A DNA stretch of 64,000 nucleotides from Mucilaginibacter gracilis (GCF_003633615.1 NZ_RBKU01000001.1:1-64000), one strand, 5' to 3'. Shown: positions 47,320-56,934, numbered from the stretch's first letter. Numbers and translations: made by a program. Notes: generated by a model not told the origin, from the letters alone.

Positions 47320-47405
47320 CGAATTTAACCACAAGACAACAGTTAACAGCCCTGAACAGCCTTTATAAGGATTGGGAACGAGCCCATTTAATGGGAACGT
47401 GCCCA
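47320..47405 (-). promoter_or_regulatory. Tandem operator and -7 box for the GH3/GH127 operon
   Basis: TGGGAACGAGCCCA (47373-47386) and TGGGAACGTGCCCA (47392-47405) start 19 bp apart. The minus-strand -7-like box TAAATTCG (47327-47320; one mismatch) starts 45 bp beyond the proximal site. A leftover ATTCCCA follows at 47407. The first downstream gene is the alpha-CTD-like protein. Confidence 0.8.
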
Positions 47406-47420
47406 CATTCCCAAACATCC

Positions 47421-49361
47421 TTAAATGATCGTAATCAGGACTTCTATTTTTTTTCCTCTGAACGATAATGGAACAGCCTCTAGTCCGGGTACGAAATTGA
47501 AAACACGCCCGTTGCGGCTTGGTTCTATATCGAAGGGTACATTGGCCACCAGACGTAAAACAGCGCCCGCTTTTTCAATCCTGAGTTCACGGTCCGATAC
47601 GCGGGTTAATTTTTCGCCGCTTGCTGAAATTACCGGCAACATGTATTTTACAGGTAAAGCATCATCTGCATCACATACCGCAGTAATTTTGAATTGATCA
47701 GCTGTAAAACGGTAACTGACCTTACATCCTATCGCTGTTTTTTCATAAGGTGCCTGGCTCTCATCCACCAAGGCCGAAAAGGTTTCGAACAGGATATCGC
47801 CCCTTACTTCCTGATGTTTTACAGTGGCTTTCAGATCGTGTATATTGGTATAAAGATGTTGATCTCCGGTCAGCTGGAAACGCGGCGTAAGGCATACAGA
47901 ATAAGGATCCTTATCCCTTTGCATGTTGAAATTTTCGACCAGCTGGTAGGTGGTCATACTGGCAGTGATAACAGGGCCTACTTTTTGATGCCACAGCATC
48001 GTTAAAGCTCCGCCTGACGCGTGTCCGGATTTCATCAGGTATTCCTCATCATAAGCGGTAACCGTGCCGCGCCAGCCCCCTTTGGCAATGAGCCAGGTTT
48101 GAATATCCTTGAATTCCTTTACAACATCATCAGCTTTCAGCCGTGGTAATTGGGCCGTGTTTTGCTTCGCCGGAGATGATTTCAACAAAAGCGTGGTTAA
48201 GGCTTTACTATGGCAGAAAGTATGGTGCACACAGGGCAATTCGCCATGATCGGTATAATGTGGGCCACCATGCAATAAACCCTTTTTCGTGCACCTGTCC
48301 AGCAGTTGCGTATTGTGTAAAGCAACCTGGTAAAAAGACGGGTCATATTCCGCCATGATCGCGTAGCCGGGCTGGCAGCCATCACTCGTACGGCTTCCCC
48401 AGTAGGTCCATTTAAAATTACGTGTCCCCCAGCTGTTGTCCCAGCCGCCATCCGGGAGCATAAATTCCGCATGTGCCTTCATCGAGCGCAGAACCGTATC
48501 AAAAACCTCTTGATCTCCGGTTAGCTTCGCATATAAAACCAAAGCCTGTAATGATTCCTCAACATTGTAGCCCAGGTCCACCGAATAGCAGCCCTTGGCT
48601 GTCGGCTCCTTTTCAGGATGCCCCTCGCCATAGAGCAGGTGATCGTTAGGTGTAAAATATTGCAAGCCCTCGTGAGCTAAAGCTTTCCCTCTCGCCAGGT
48701 ATTTTGGTTCGTTGAAATACGTCCCGATTAAGGCCAGGGCGTAACTGCAAGTGATCGGGTAATTGATATTACCGGTGTGGATGGTAAAGTCCCGATATAG
48801 GAACTCAGCGGCTTTTTTTAGCCTTTCTTCCCATTTATGTTTAGTGGCTTTGTCAAGCATACCTCCAAAATGGGTCAAGGTTTCGGCCAGCATGACCGCG
48901 GTGAATACGGAGATGCCGGTCCAGTCGCTGATGACAATTTCGCTTACCCATGACCCGTCCGGCATACTTACCTTCTCCTCCATCCAATCGTACAAGCCCA
49001 TGGCAGCGTGCTGATATTTGGGGTCTTTTGTACGATGGCCTAGATACATCAGCGGTAATATGGCATCGGCGCTACGGCCATGCACGCTTGCGCATGCGGG
49101 GCATAATATACCTCCATATAAACCTGTAAAGTTCGTGTCGCTAACCTGATGGGCCAGCAATCCGTCACCCCAGCGCTTAAGCAGGTTAAATGCCAGACTG
49201 TGCAGGTCTTCGGGATCATGGGGAATATGGGCGACACCTTGATCCCGCAAAACGGTATTTTCAGGGAAATTAAAACGGGCATCAGCATGATGTGGGAGTA
49301 ACAGGCCCGAGGCGGCTAAACCGCTCCATTTTAAAAAGTTTCTTCTTCCGGTAAATTTCAT
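47421..49361 (-). CDS. Tat-exported (alpha/alpha)-barrel protein, candidate glycosidase or lyase
   Basis: From the ATG at 49361 the protein has 646 residues. The N terminus has a twin-arginine signal (GRRNFLKWSGLAASGLLLP). Residues about 40-400 show helical hairpins with conserved aromatic loops (NINYPITCSYALALIGTYFN, GCYSVDLGYNVEESLQALVL, PDGGWDNSWGTRNFKWTYWG, HHTFCHSKAL). The C-terminal 200 residues are beta-strands. The layout recalls polysaccharide lyases and unsaturated glucuronyl hydrolases, but I cannot assign a family. A Tat signal suggests a folded, perhaps metal- or cofactor-bearing protein. It is alone downstream of its own operator. Confidence 0.78.
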   Translation of the reverse strand: MKFTGRRNFLKWSGLAASGLLLPHHADARFNFPENTVLRDQGVAHIPHDPEDLHSLAFNLLKRWGDGLLAHQVSDTNFTGLYGGILCPACASVHGRSADAILPLMYLGHRTKDPKYQHAAMGLYDWMEEKVSMPDGSWVSEIVISDWTGISVFTAVMLAETLTHFGGMLDKATKHKWEERLKKAAEFLYRDFTIHTGNINYPITCSYALALIGTYFNEPKYLARGKALAHEGLQYFTPNDHLLYGEGHPEKEPTAKGCYSVDLGYNVEESLQALVLYAKLTGDQEVFDTVLRSMKAHAEFMLPDGGWDNSWGTRNFKWTYWGSRTSDGCQPGYAIMAEYDPSFYQVALHNTQLLDRCTKKGLLHGGPHYTDHGELPCVHHTFCHSKALTTLLLKSSPAKQNTAQLPRLKADDVVKEFKDIQTWLIAKGGWRGTVTAYDEEYLMKSGHASGGALTMLWHQKVGPVITASMTTYQLVENFNMQRDKDPYSVCLTPRFQLTGDQHLYTNIHDLKATVKHQEVRGDILFETFSALVDESQAPYEKTAIGCKVSYRFTADQFKITAVCDADDALPVKYMLPVISASGEKLTRVSDRELRIEKAGAVLRLVANVPFDIEPSRNGRVFNFVPGLEAVPLSFRGKKIEVLITII

Positions 49362-49382
49362 TTTGAGGGATAAATTGGCGTC

Positions 49383-49469
49383 CAAATATAGCCCCCCGAG
49401 CTACAGGTAACTTTTAACCCGAAGCATATCTTTCATTGGGAATGCTCCCATTAAATGGGAACGATTGCA
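49383..49469 (-). promoter_or_regulatory. Tandem operator and perfect -7 box between the Tat protein and the cytochrome cassette
   Basis: TGGGAATGCTCCCA (49437-49450) and TGGGAACGATTGCA (49456-49469) start 19 bp apart. The minus-strand -7 box TATATTTG (49390-49383) is perfect and starts 46 bp beyond the proximal site. The plus-strand gene at 49604 diverges from the same site, but I see no matching -7 box on that side. Confidence 0.82.
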
Positions 49470-49603
49470 ACAAATATTTACGGGTTTGTATCCGCCTGTT
49501 TTTTTATTAACAAGGCATCTTTACAGAATCAGCTCATGCGGGTACCGCAGGGCAAAATACCAATCCGGCGTTTACAGCTATCTCTAAGAGCAATAGGAAC
49601 AAC

Positions 49604-52600
49604 ATGTTAAAGATATTGAATAGTGTAAAGCAATTGGGCAGCAATAAAAAGGCTTTATTGATTGTATCGCTGGCCGCGCTGGCCATCTACTTTATTTCGC
49701 GATCAAGCATGGAGTTACCCGCCGAGGTGGAAGCTGAAACCATTAACCTTGCGGATGCGATCGATTATAATGTTGATGTAAAACCCATTCTATCCGACAA
49801 ATGCTTTTCCTGCCACGGACCCGATGCTAAAAAACAAAAAGCCGGATTACGTTTGGATATCGATACGGCAGCTTACCATAAAGTTACCGGAACCGGACTG
49901 AAAGCCATTACTCCCGGAAACCCCGCCAAAAGCGAAATGGTGCGTAGGATCTTATCCGCTCAAGCGGATGATATCATGCCTACGCCCGCTTCCCACCTGG
50001 CACTAAGCCCGAGAGAAAAGGCCGTATTAATTAAGTGGGTAGACCAGGGCGCCAAATATAAACCACACTGGGCGTTCGTTAAACCGGTCATGCCGGATCC
50101 GCCATCTGTGCATCAAACAAAATGGATAAAGAATGATATCGACAACTTTATTCTAAAAAAGTTGGAAAAAGAAAACCTTAGCCCGTCTGCCGAAGCCGAT
50201 AAAGAAACACTGATCAGGCGGGTGAGTTTTGATGTGACAGGACTGCCACCGAGCATAGCTGAAACAGATAATTTCATCAAAGACAGATCAGCCGGCGCTT
50301 ACGAAAAAATGGTGGATCATTTTTTAGCATCAAAACATTACGGTGAAAGAATGGCCGCTTACTGGCTGGATGCCTCGCGATTCGCAGATAGTTACGGCTA
50401 TCTTGATGACAGGCACCGTGACACTTCACCTTGGCGAGACTGGGTGATCAAAGCTTACAACCAAAACCTGCCCTTTGATCAGTTTATTACCTGGCAACTG
50501 GCCGGCGACCTGCTCCCGCATGCTACGCAAGAACAGATCCTGGCCACGGGTTTTAACCGGAATCATAAACAGAATACAGAGGCGGGTATCATTGGCGAAG
50601 AATTCAGGGTGGAATATGTGGTTGACCGTACCAATACCTTAGGCACAGCGCTGATGGGGTTGACCATTGGCTGCGCCAAATGCCATGACCATAAATACGA
50701 TCCTATCAGCCAGAAGGACTATTATTCGATGTTTGCTTTTTTTAACAGTACGTTTGAATTGGGCAGCCCCAATTTTGGGGATAAGAACGTGGTCGCGGGT
50801 CCTACCCTGATATTGACCGATAAACTGACGGATCAAAAGATAGCTGACATTCAATCTTTCATCCGGCAATTAGAGCTCAGGAAAAACGCAGTAAAACCTA
50901 TCGAAAACGATATAGAAGAATCCCTGGCAGCAAAGGCGATCGCCCATTTAACGTTTGACACTCAGGTCAATGGTCTTTCCGAAACAAAAAAAGGAGGTAA
51001 AAGACAAACCATCAAGTTATTCCCTAATACGATAAATCAAGCCTTATCCGCCGAAGCTACTTCTTCCACTATCGGCAATGGAGTTTCTGGTAAATCGTTA
51101 AAGCTTACCGCGGAAACCAATGTTCATTTTCCGCCTTATAAAATTGGCTATTTTGAAAGATACGAGCCTTTTGGGATCAGCCTGTGGTTGAAACTGCCAC
51201 AGGGTAATAACCACGGTGTAGTTTTTTGTCAAACAGACCCGGAAAGGTACGGCACCCAGGGCTATGACCTGATGGTAAGCGATAACAAACTCAATTTTCG
51301 CCTCAATCATGCTTATCCGCACGATTGCATCAGTGTTTTTAGTCCATCGGCATTACGGCCTGGCCAATGGTACCATATCGCACTGAGTTACGACGGATCA
51401 AGCAGGGCCAGGGGCTTAAAAATGTATATTAACGGACAAAAGCTTAACCCTGTAATCGCATACGATCATTTACAAAAGAATATCCGTTCGCACCCGGATG
51501 TCCAGAAGATCTATCCCTTTACAGGCTTAACCTTCGGGTACCGGGCCCTGGACCATGCCTTGCCAGGCGCCGAACTGGATGAATTTATGTTATTCAATAA
51601 CGAACTGACCGATGCCGATGCGGCTTACCTGCAAAAGCGATTACTCTTAAAATTGGTTGCTAAAACGAAGAAACAAAGGGATACCTTGAACTTCGCCCTC
51701 ATGCAGCAACGCATGCGGCTGGCCGCAGTACTGGATTCGGCAAAAGAAGTGATGGTGATGGGCGACTTACCCAAGCCCCGGATAACCCATGTACTTAAAC
51801 GCGGCGTATATGATAACTACGGAGCCGAGGTAAAACCACGTACGCCGGATGCCATACTACCCTATCCAGCCACCTTCCCTAAAAACAGGCTGGGTTTGGC
51901 CCGATGGCTATTTTTGCCCGATAACCCGCTTACGGCCCGGGTTGCGGTAAACCGGATATGGGGTTTAATATTCGGAAGAGGGCTCGTCAAAACAACCGAC
52001 GATTTTGGTAACCAGGGCGAAATGCCCTCGCATCCCGAACTGCTGGATTATTTATCGATTAAGTTCCGCCAAAGCGGCTGGGATACCAAGGTTATACAGA
52101 AAATGATATTGATGAGTGCAACCTACAGGCAGAGATCAGAAATAACGACCGAGAAATTAGCCGCAGACCCGCAGAATATTTGGCTCTCCCGGAGTCCGCG
52201 CTTCAGATATTCCGCTGAAATGATCCGTGATAATGCTTTGGCTATCAGTAAACTGTTGATCGATAAAATAGGCGGGCCAAGTGTGTACCCTTATCAGCCA
52301 ACCGGTTTATGGGAAGCCTTGAGTGATAAAAGCTGGCGGCCCATTTATACGCAGGCTACAGGTGAGGGCCTGTACAGGCGCAGTATCTATACCGTTCGTA
52401 AACGGACCAGCCCGCCTCCATCCATGCTTATTTTCGATGCTTCGGACCGAAGCGTTTGTACCGTCCGGCAACAACGTTCCAGTTCGCCCTTACAGGCGCT
52501 GGTGCTGCTCAATGATCCGCAGTTTATCGAAGCATCGCAACAAATTGCGATCCGTATGCTGAGCGAGGGCGGCCCTACCCTTAACCTGCAGTTGAATTTT

Positions 52601-52831
52601 GGTTTCAGGCTGATCACCGGGAGAACAGCCGGTACAAAAGAACTGGACTTACTCCGCAAGATGTACCAGGTTGGATACAGCAAATACCAAAGCCATCCCG
52701 ACAAGGCAGACAAACTATTTCATATTGGCGAGTACAAAACTTATGATCACCAGAAATGGTGCGAAACTGCAGCGCTTGCCGATATCAGCCTGGCATTAAT
52801 GAACACAGATGAATTTATCACCAGAAAATAA
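49604..52831 (+). CDS. DUF1549/DUF1553 protein with cytochrome c and LamG domains
   Basis: The protein has 1075 residues. A membrane anchor (ALLIVSLAALAIYFI) is followed by a Planctomycete-type cytochrome c (CFSCHG, Cys67-Cys70-His71; distal Met probably in DDIMPTPASH). Then come DUF1549 (about 185-400), a LamG insert (about 520-660) and DUF1553 (NRLGLARWLFLPDNPLTARV onward). Such proteins are abundant in Planctomycetes and Verrucomicrobia next to DUF1501 genes; their biochemical role is not established. The 8-bp gap to the DUF1501 gene fits the usual pair. Position in the regulon hints at extracytoplasmic redox chemistry on the glycan (inference). Confidence 0.87.
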   Translation: MLKILNSVKQLGSNKKALLIVSLAALAIYFISRSSMELPAEVEAETINLADAIDYNVDVKPILSDKCFSCHGPDAKKQKAGLRLDIDTAAYHKVTGTGLKAITPGNPAKSEMVRRILSAQADDIMPTPASHLALSPREKAVLIKWVDQGAKYKPHWAFVKPVMPDPPSVHQTKWIKNDIDNFILKKLEKENLSPSAEADKETLIRRVSFDVTGLPPSIAETDNFIKDRSAGAYEKMVDHFLASKHYGERMAAYWLDASRFADSYGYLDDRHRDTSPWRDWVIKAYNQNLPFDQFITWQLAGDLLPHATQEQILATGFNRNHKQNTEAGIIGEEFRVEYVVDRTNTLGTALMGLTIGCAKCHDHKYDPISQKDYYSMFAFFNSTFELGSPNFGDKNVVAGPTLILTDKLTDQKIADIQSFIRQLELRKNAVKPIENDIEESLAAKAIAHLTFDTQVNGLSETKKGGKRQTIKLFPNTINQALSAEATSSTIGNGVSGKSLKLTAETNVHFPPYKIGYFERYEPFGISLWLKLPQGNNHGVVFCQTDPERYGTQGYDLMVSDNKLNFRLNHAYPHDCISVFSPSALRPGQWYHIALSYDGSSRARGLKMYINGQKLNPVIAYDHLQKNIRSHPDVQKIYPFTGLTFGYRALDHALPGAELDEFMLFNNELTDADAAYLQKRLLLKLVAKTKKQRDTLNFALMQQRMRLAAVLDSAKEVMVMGDLPKPRITHVLKRGVYDNYGAEVKPRTPDAILPYPATFPKNRLGLARWLFLPDNPLTARVAVNRIWGLIFGRGLVKTTDDFGNQGEMPSHPELLDYLSIKFRQSGWDTKVIQKMILMSATYRQRSEITTEKLAADPQNIWLSRSPRFRYSAEMIRDNALAISKLLIDKIGGPSVYPYQPTGLWEALSDKSWRPIYTQATGEGLYRRSIYTVRKRTSPPPSMLIFDASDRSVCTVRQQRSSSPLQALVLLNDPQFIEASQQIAIRMLSEGGPTLNLQLNFGFRLITGRTAGTKELDLLRKMYQVGYSKYQSHPDKADKLFHIGEYKTYDHQKWCETAALADISLALMNTDEFITRK

Positions 52832-52839
52832 ACGGCCTT

Positions 52840-54306
52840 ATGGATGAATTACAGGAAATGCTATACGCCCAAAAGAGACGGAATTTTTTAAAAGGCTCGG
52901 TATTGGGCCTGGGTGGTTTGGCCTTAGGGTCATTGCTGGGGTGTAACAGTCCCTCTAAAGAATTATTAAAGCACCTAACCGCGTCCCCAGATGAAAATCA
53001 ACCCCTGGGCAAACCCAATTTTGTCCCTACCGCAAAACGGGTAATTTACCTGTTTCAAAGTGGCGGGCCATCGCAGATGGAACTGTTTGACTATAAACCC
53101 AGGCTGAACCAGATGCACGGACAGGAAATCCCGGCATCGGTATTAGGCGGGAACCGTTTGTCGGGCATGGTCAGTAACCAATCCAGCTTCCCGCTGGCCG
53201 GTTCCGCAGCCACATTTTCGCGCCAGGGTAGCAATGGTACCTATATCAGCGATCTCTTACCGCATACTGCAGGGATCGTCGACGATATTTGCCTGGTCAA
53301 ATCCATGTACACGGAACAGATCAACCATGAACCCGCCGTAATCTTCACCCAAACCGGGAACCAGTTAAGCGGGCGCCCAAGTATAGGATCGTGGCTAAGC
53401 TATGGCCTGGGTAGCCTGAATCAGAACCTACCCTCTTTTATCGTCATGATATCAAAAGGCGGTGGCGACCAGCCCATCAGCAGCTCGGCCTGGAGCAACG
53501 GATTTTTACCATCGTATCACCAGGGCGTACAGTTCATGTCCGGCAAGGACCCGGTACTGTATCTTTCATCGCCCGAGGGGGTGGATCAAATGGATCGCCG
53601 CCACGCGCTGGACTATATTAAACAACTGAACTTGCTGCAAAACGAAAAGTGGCACGACCCGGAGATTGACAGCCGGATAAACCAATACGAAATGGCCTAC
53701 CGCATGCAGATGGCCGTACCTGAGATCACCAACCTGAGCGATGAGCCCCAGCATATCCTGGATATGTACGGGCCGGATGTAAAAATACCAGGTACTTTTG
53801 CCTATAACTGTTTAATGGCCCGCCGGCTGGCCGAAAAGGACGTCCGCTTTGTACAACTCTATCATTTAGGCTGGGACCACCATGGCAAGCTCGCATCCGG
53901 CATCAAAAAGGCGACCGAGCAAACCGACCAGGCTTCAGCTGCTTTAGTAAAAGACCTCAAACAACGCGGCTTGCTAGACGATACTCTGGTTGTATGGGGT
54001 GGTGAGTTTGGCCGCACAAGTTTTTGCCAAGGTAAGCTAACGCCGGATGATTTCGGCCGCGATCACCATGCGACGTGTTATAGTATGTGGATGGCCGGCG
54101 GCGGTATTAAGAGCGGACTGGTCTACGGGGAGACCGATGATTTTTCATACAACATTGTGAAAGATCCCATGCATGTCCACGATTTCCAGGCCACGATGTT
54201 GTATACTTTAGGTATCGATCACGAAAAATTCACATTTAAGAGCCAGGGAAGGCGGTATCGTTTAACGGATGTATCGGGCAAGGTTATTCAAAGCATTTTA
54301 GCCTGA
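52840..54306 (+). CDS. DUF1501 protein (Tat-exported, sulfatase/phosphatase-like fold)
   Basis: The protein has 488 residues. It starts with a twin-arginine-like leader (KRRNFLKGSVLGLGGLALG) and a possible lipobox LLGC. Family marks are YLFQSGGPSQMELFDYKP, MYTEQINHEP, HLGWDHHGKL, VVWGGEFGRTSF and FGRDHHATCYSMWMAGGG. DUF1501 belongs to the alkaline phosphatase-like clan, with conserved His/Asp metal ligands. Its substrate is unknown. Its stop codon overlaps the next start as TGATG. Confidence 0.87.
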   Translation: MDELQEMLYAQKRRNFLKGSVLGLGGLALGSLLGCNSPSKELLKHLTASPDENQPLGKPNFVPTAKRVIYLFQSGGPSQMELFDYKPRLNQMHGQEIPASVLGGNRLSGMVSNQSSFPLAGSAATFSRQGSNGTYISDLLPHTAGIVDDICLVKSMYTEQINHEPAVIFTQTGNQLSGRPSIGSWLSYGLGSLNQNLPSFIVMISKGGGDQPISSSAWSNGFLPSYHQGVQFMSGKDPVLYLSSPEGVDQMDRRHALDYIKQLNLLQNEKWHDPEIDSRINQYEMAYRMQMAVPEITNLSDEPQHILDMYGPDVKIPGTFAYNCLMARRLAEKDVRFVQLYHLGWDHHGKLASGIKKATEQTDQASAALVKDLKQRGLLDDTLVVWGGEFGRTSFCQGKLTPDDFGRDHHATCYSMWMAGGGIKSGLVYGETDDFSYNIVKDPMHVHDFQATMLYTLGIDHEKFTFKSQGRRYRLTDVSGKVIQSILA

Positions 54307-55364
54307 TGCATCGGCGGGATTTTATAAAAAGCGCGGCTGTAGCCGGCGTATCGGCGGCGGTACCAACAACATCGTTCACCAGGATGGTCAAAAGCGGTAA
54401 CAGATCCCCCATCATCGGGCACGGAGATTTCAAATACCGTGTTAACCAGGAATGGGGCATTTTAAATGCAAGCCGGTATCCGGTAAATAATTGCCATGAG
54501 ATGGTGATGGACAGTAAGAAACGGCTGATCATGATCACCGATGAACCGAAGAACAACATTATTATTTACGATAAAGGGGGTAAACTATTGGATACCTGGG
54601 GACACCAGTTCCCAGGCGGACATGGGTTGACCTTGCATAATGAGAACGGAACCGAGTTCTTGTATATCACCGATTATATTTTAGGCGAAGTTTACAAAAC
54701 CACACTGGGTGGTAAAGTGTTGCTTACCATTAAGCATCCCAAGTTTATCGGCCAGTATGCAGATTGTGATAAGTTTTGCCCCACCGAAACCTGCATAGGT
54801 CCCAATGGCGATATTTACATTGCCGATGGCTACGGTTCACAATACATTTTACAGTATACCGCTCAAGGTGAGTTTATCCGCAAGTTTGGTGGCGACGGAT
54901 ACCTTGATGATAAAAAATTCAAACAGGCCCATGGCGTAACCCTGGACAGCCGCGACCCGGGAAACCCGGTTTTGATGTGCACTGAGCGTATGAAGAACTG
55001 TTTTAAGCGGTATACCCTGGACGGCAAATACCTCTCATCGATTTACCTGCCCGGGGCTTATATAAGCAGGGCGGTTTTCGACGGGGATATGTTGTATTCG
55101 GGGGTTTGTTATTCCGCATTGCACCACCACCCGGTACCCGCACTGAACTCTGGCTTTGTAACCATTTTGAATGGCAATAACCAGGTAGTTTCTAACCCGG
55201 GCGGCACCAAACCGCAATACAACAATGGCGAATTGGAGATCATGATACAGGAAACACCCATTTTTAAACACTGCCACGATGTTTGCATCGACAATGACAA
55301 GAACCTGTATATATGCCAGTGGAACGCTGGGAAAACTTATCCCGTTCAGTTAGAAAGAATTTAA
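54306..55364 (+). CDS. Tat-exported NHL-type beta-propeller
   Basis: The protein has 352 residues with a Tat-type leader (HRRDFIKSAAVAGVSAAVP). It has six-bladed propeller repeats: NNIIIYDKGGKLLDTWG, GDIYIADGYGSQYILQY and EFIRKFGGDG, and ends with KNLYICQWNAGKTYPVQLER. Propellers of this sort occur beside DUF1501/DUF1549 genes and may bind sugars or serve as a scaffold. The start overlaps the DUF1501 stop. Confidence 0.82.
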   Translation: MHRRDFIKSAAVAGVSAAVPTTSFTRMVKSGNRSPIIGHGDFKYRVNQEWGILNASRYPVNNCHEMVMDSKKRLIMITDEPKNNIIIYDKGGKLLDTWGHQFPGGHGLTLHNENGTEFLYITDYILGEVYKTTLGGKVLLTIKHPKFIGQYADCDKFCPTETCIGPNGDIYIADGYGSQYILQYTAQGEFIRKFGGDGYLDDKKFKQAHGVTLDSRDPGNPVLMCTERMKNCFKRYTLDGKYLSSIYLPGAYISRAVFDGDMLYSGVCYSALHHHPVPALNSGFVTILNGNNQVVSNPGGTKPQYNNGELEIMIQETPIFKHCHDVCIDNDKNLYICQWNAGKTYPVQLERI

Positions 55365-55370
55365 GCCCAT

Positions 55371-56813
55371 GTGCCGATGCCAATTTCAACCATTTTATTA
55401 ACAGCTGACTGGGGCAGTTTTATCGGCCATTTACACCCGGTTATTGTCCACCTCCCCATCGGTATGCTAATTGTCGCCGCGATGCTTGAGGCATTGGCCA
55501 TGCGTAAACGCACCATCCAATGGGATCAGGTCATCGTTTTGATTTTGCGGTGGGGCTGCCTGAGCGCTCTCGTTTCCGCGGCATTCGGGTGGTTACTGTC
55601 ACGATCGGGCGGTTACCCCGCCCAAACCTTATTCTGGCACCAGTGGGCCGGTATCAGTTTAGTTTTCATAGCCGGCGTATGCAGTTACCTGAAAGTCAAA
55701 GCCATCGCTTCCAAATCCAATACCAGCTATCGCATCGCCATGCTGGTGATGCTACTCCTTTTGACCTTCACGGGACACCTGGGCGGAAATATGACCCATG
55801 GAGAGGGCTATCTTACCGCTGATCTGCCTGAACCGTTACGGTCCTGGTTAGGCATGAAACTTAGCGCGGAAAAAAACAGCCCGGAAAAGATCAGCGATGT
55901 AAACGAAGCCAGGGTTTACCGGGATGTGATCTCTCCCATACTGCAAAGTAAATGCTGGAGTTGCCATGGCGAATCCAAAAGCAAGGGAAATTTCAGGATG
56001 GATACCGAAACTTTACTCATGAAAGGTGGGGAACACGGAGCGGTGATCCTCAAAAACCATGCAGATGGCAGCGAACTGGTCAAACGGGTATTACTTCCGC
56101 CCGATGACGATCACCGGATGCCCCCCAAGGGGAAAGAGGCCCTGACAGACAACGAAATTTCGATGATCAAATGGTGGATAAACCATGGGGCCGACTTTAC
56201 AAAAAAACTAAAAGAACTGCATCCGGACGAGAAAACCAAACAGCTATTTTCTACCTTAAACGGCAATTCACAAACCTTACGCTCCCCCGGCGGCGGCGCG
56301 GGATCAAAACCGTATATACTATTTAATCAAAAAGCGCCCCTGGCCGCACGGACAGACATCGATACCTTAAAAAAACTATTCGTCCTGGTATCCCCCATTG
56401 CGCAGGCACAAAACTATTTATCGGTAAGCTGTATCAACGCGCCCGGATTTGACGATTCAAAAATGGCTTTACTGGTTAGGTTGAGCCCGCAGATCACCTG
56501 GCTGCGGCTCAGCCATACAAAGATCACCGACACTGCCCTCCCCCAGCTTTCCAAAATGACTTCCCTTACCCGCCTGGACATGGCCTATACGAACCTGACC
56601 GACGCCGGTATCCAGAGCATAGCCCGCCTGCCCAACCTTGTCTACCTCAACCTCACCGGAACCCGGATTGACGATCAGGGGCTAAAACAACTGGCCCCGC
56701 TAAAAAACCTCCGTAATATTTATTGCTGGAGAACAGCAGTCAGTAAGGAGGGTGTTGCCATACTACAAAAAAAAATCCCCTGGTGCAACATCGATACCGG
56801 CGCTAAAAATTAA
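55371..56813 (+). CDS. Membrane cytochrome c protein with leucine-rich repeats
   Basis: The protein has 480 residues (GTG start at 55371, or ATG at 55377). Four membrane spans form a DUF2231-like N-terminal domain (HLHPVIVHLPIGMLIVAAM). A periplasmic cytochrome c domain follows (CWSCHG, Cys195-Cys198-His199; distal Met in DDDHRMPPKG). Leucine-rich repeats (about 375-465; LTRLDMAYTNLTDAGIQSIA) close the protein. It could pass electrons from the DUF1549/1553 protein to the membrane chain (inference). It is the last gene of the cassette. Confidence 0.85.
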   Translation: MPMPISTILLTADWGSFIGHLHPVIVHLPIGMLIVAAMLEALAMRKRTIQWDQVIVLILRWGCLSALVSAAFGWLLSRSGGYPAQTLFWHQWAGISLVFIAGVCSYLKVKAIASKSNTSYRIAMLVMLLLLTFTGHLGGNMTHGEGYLTADLPEPLRSWLGMKLSAEKNSPEKISDVNEARVYRDVISPILQSKCWSCHGESKSKGNFRMDTETLLMKGGEHGAVILKNHADGSELVKRVLLPPDDDHRMPPKGKEALTDNEISMIKWWINHGADFTKKLKELHPDEKTKQLFSTLNGNSQTLRSPGGGAGSKPYILFNQKAPLAARTDIDTLKKLFVLVSPIAQAQNYLSVSCINAPGFDDSKMALLVRLSPQITWLRLSHTKITDTALPQLSKMTSLTRLDMAYTNLTDAGIQSIARLPNLVYLNLTGTRIDDQGLKQLAPLKNLRNIYCWRTAVSKEGVAILQKKIPWCNIDTGAKN

Positions 56814-56847
56814 CCCATCCACTAAACACCCGACCAATAATCAACAT

Positions 56848-56934
56848 TGGGAGTGTTCCCAATCGTTAAGCAGGGTTATAACCTGATTTTTTGGGGCTTA
56901 AAGGAGCCTGTCATATGAAAAGACAGTATATTTG
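56848..56934 (+). promoter_or_regulatory. Single operator and perfect -7 box upstream of the ECF/FecR pair
   Basis: TGGGAGTGTTCCCA (56848-56861) is intact. No copy is left at the proximal position (56867-56880). The -7 box TATATTTG (56927-56934) lies 46 bp after that empty slot, exactly where it would be if the tandem were complete. The next gene is the ECF sigma factor at 57037. Confidence 0.65.

Noticed and set aside
20102-49469. Repeated palindromes as a CRISPR array or dispersed REP elements
   Set aside because: They lie only upstream of genes (or at one gene end), in pairs with fixed distance to promoter boxes, which fits operators.
49470-49603. Regulated promoter of the cytochrome cassette with the same 45-bp geometry
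   Set aside because: The operator diverges toward it, but no TAnnTTTG box is found at the expected distance on the plus strand.
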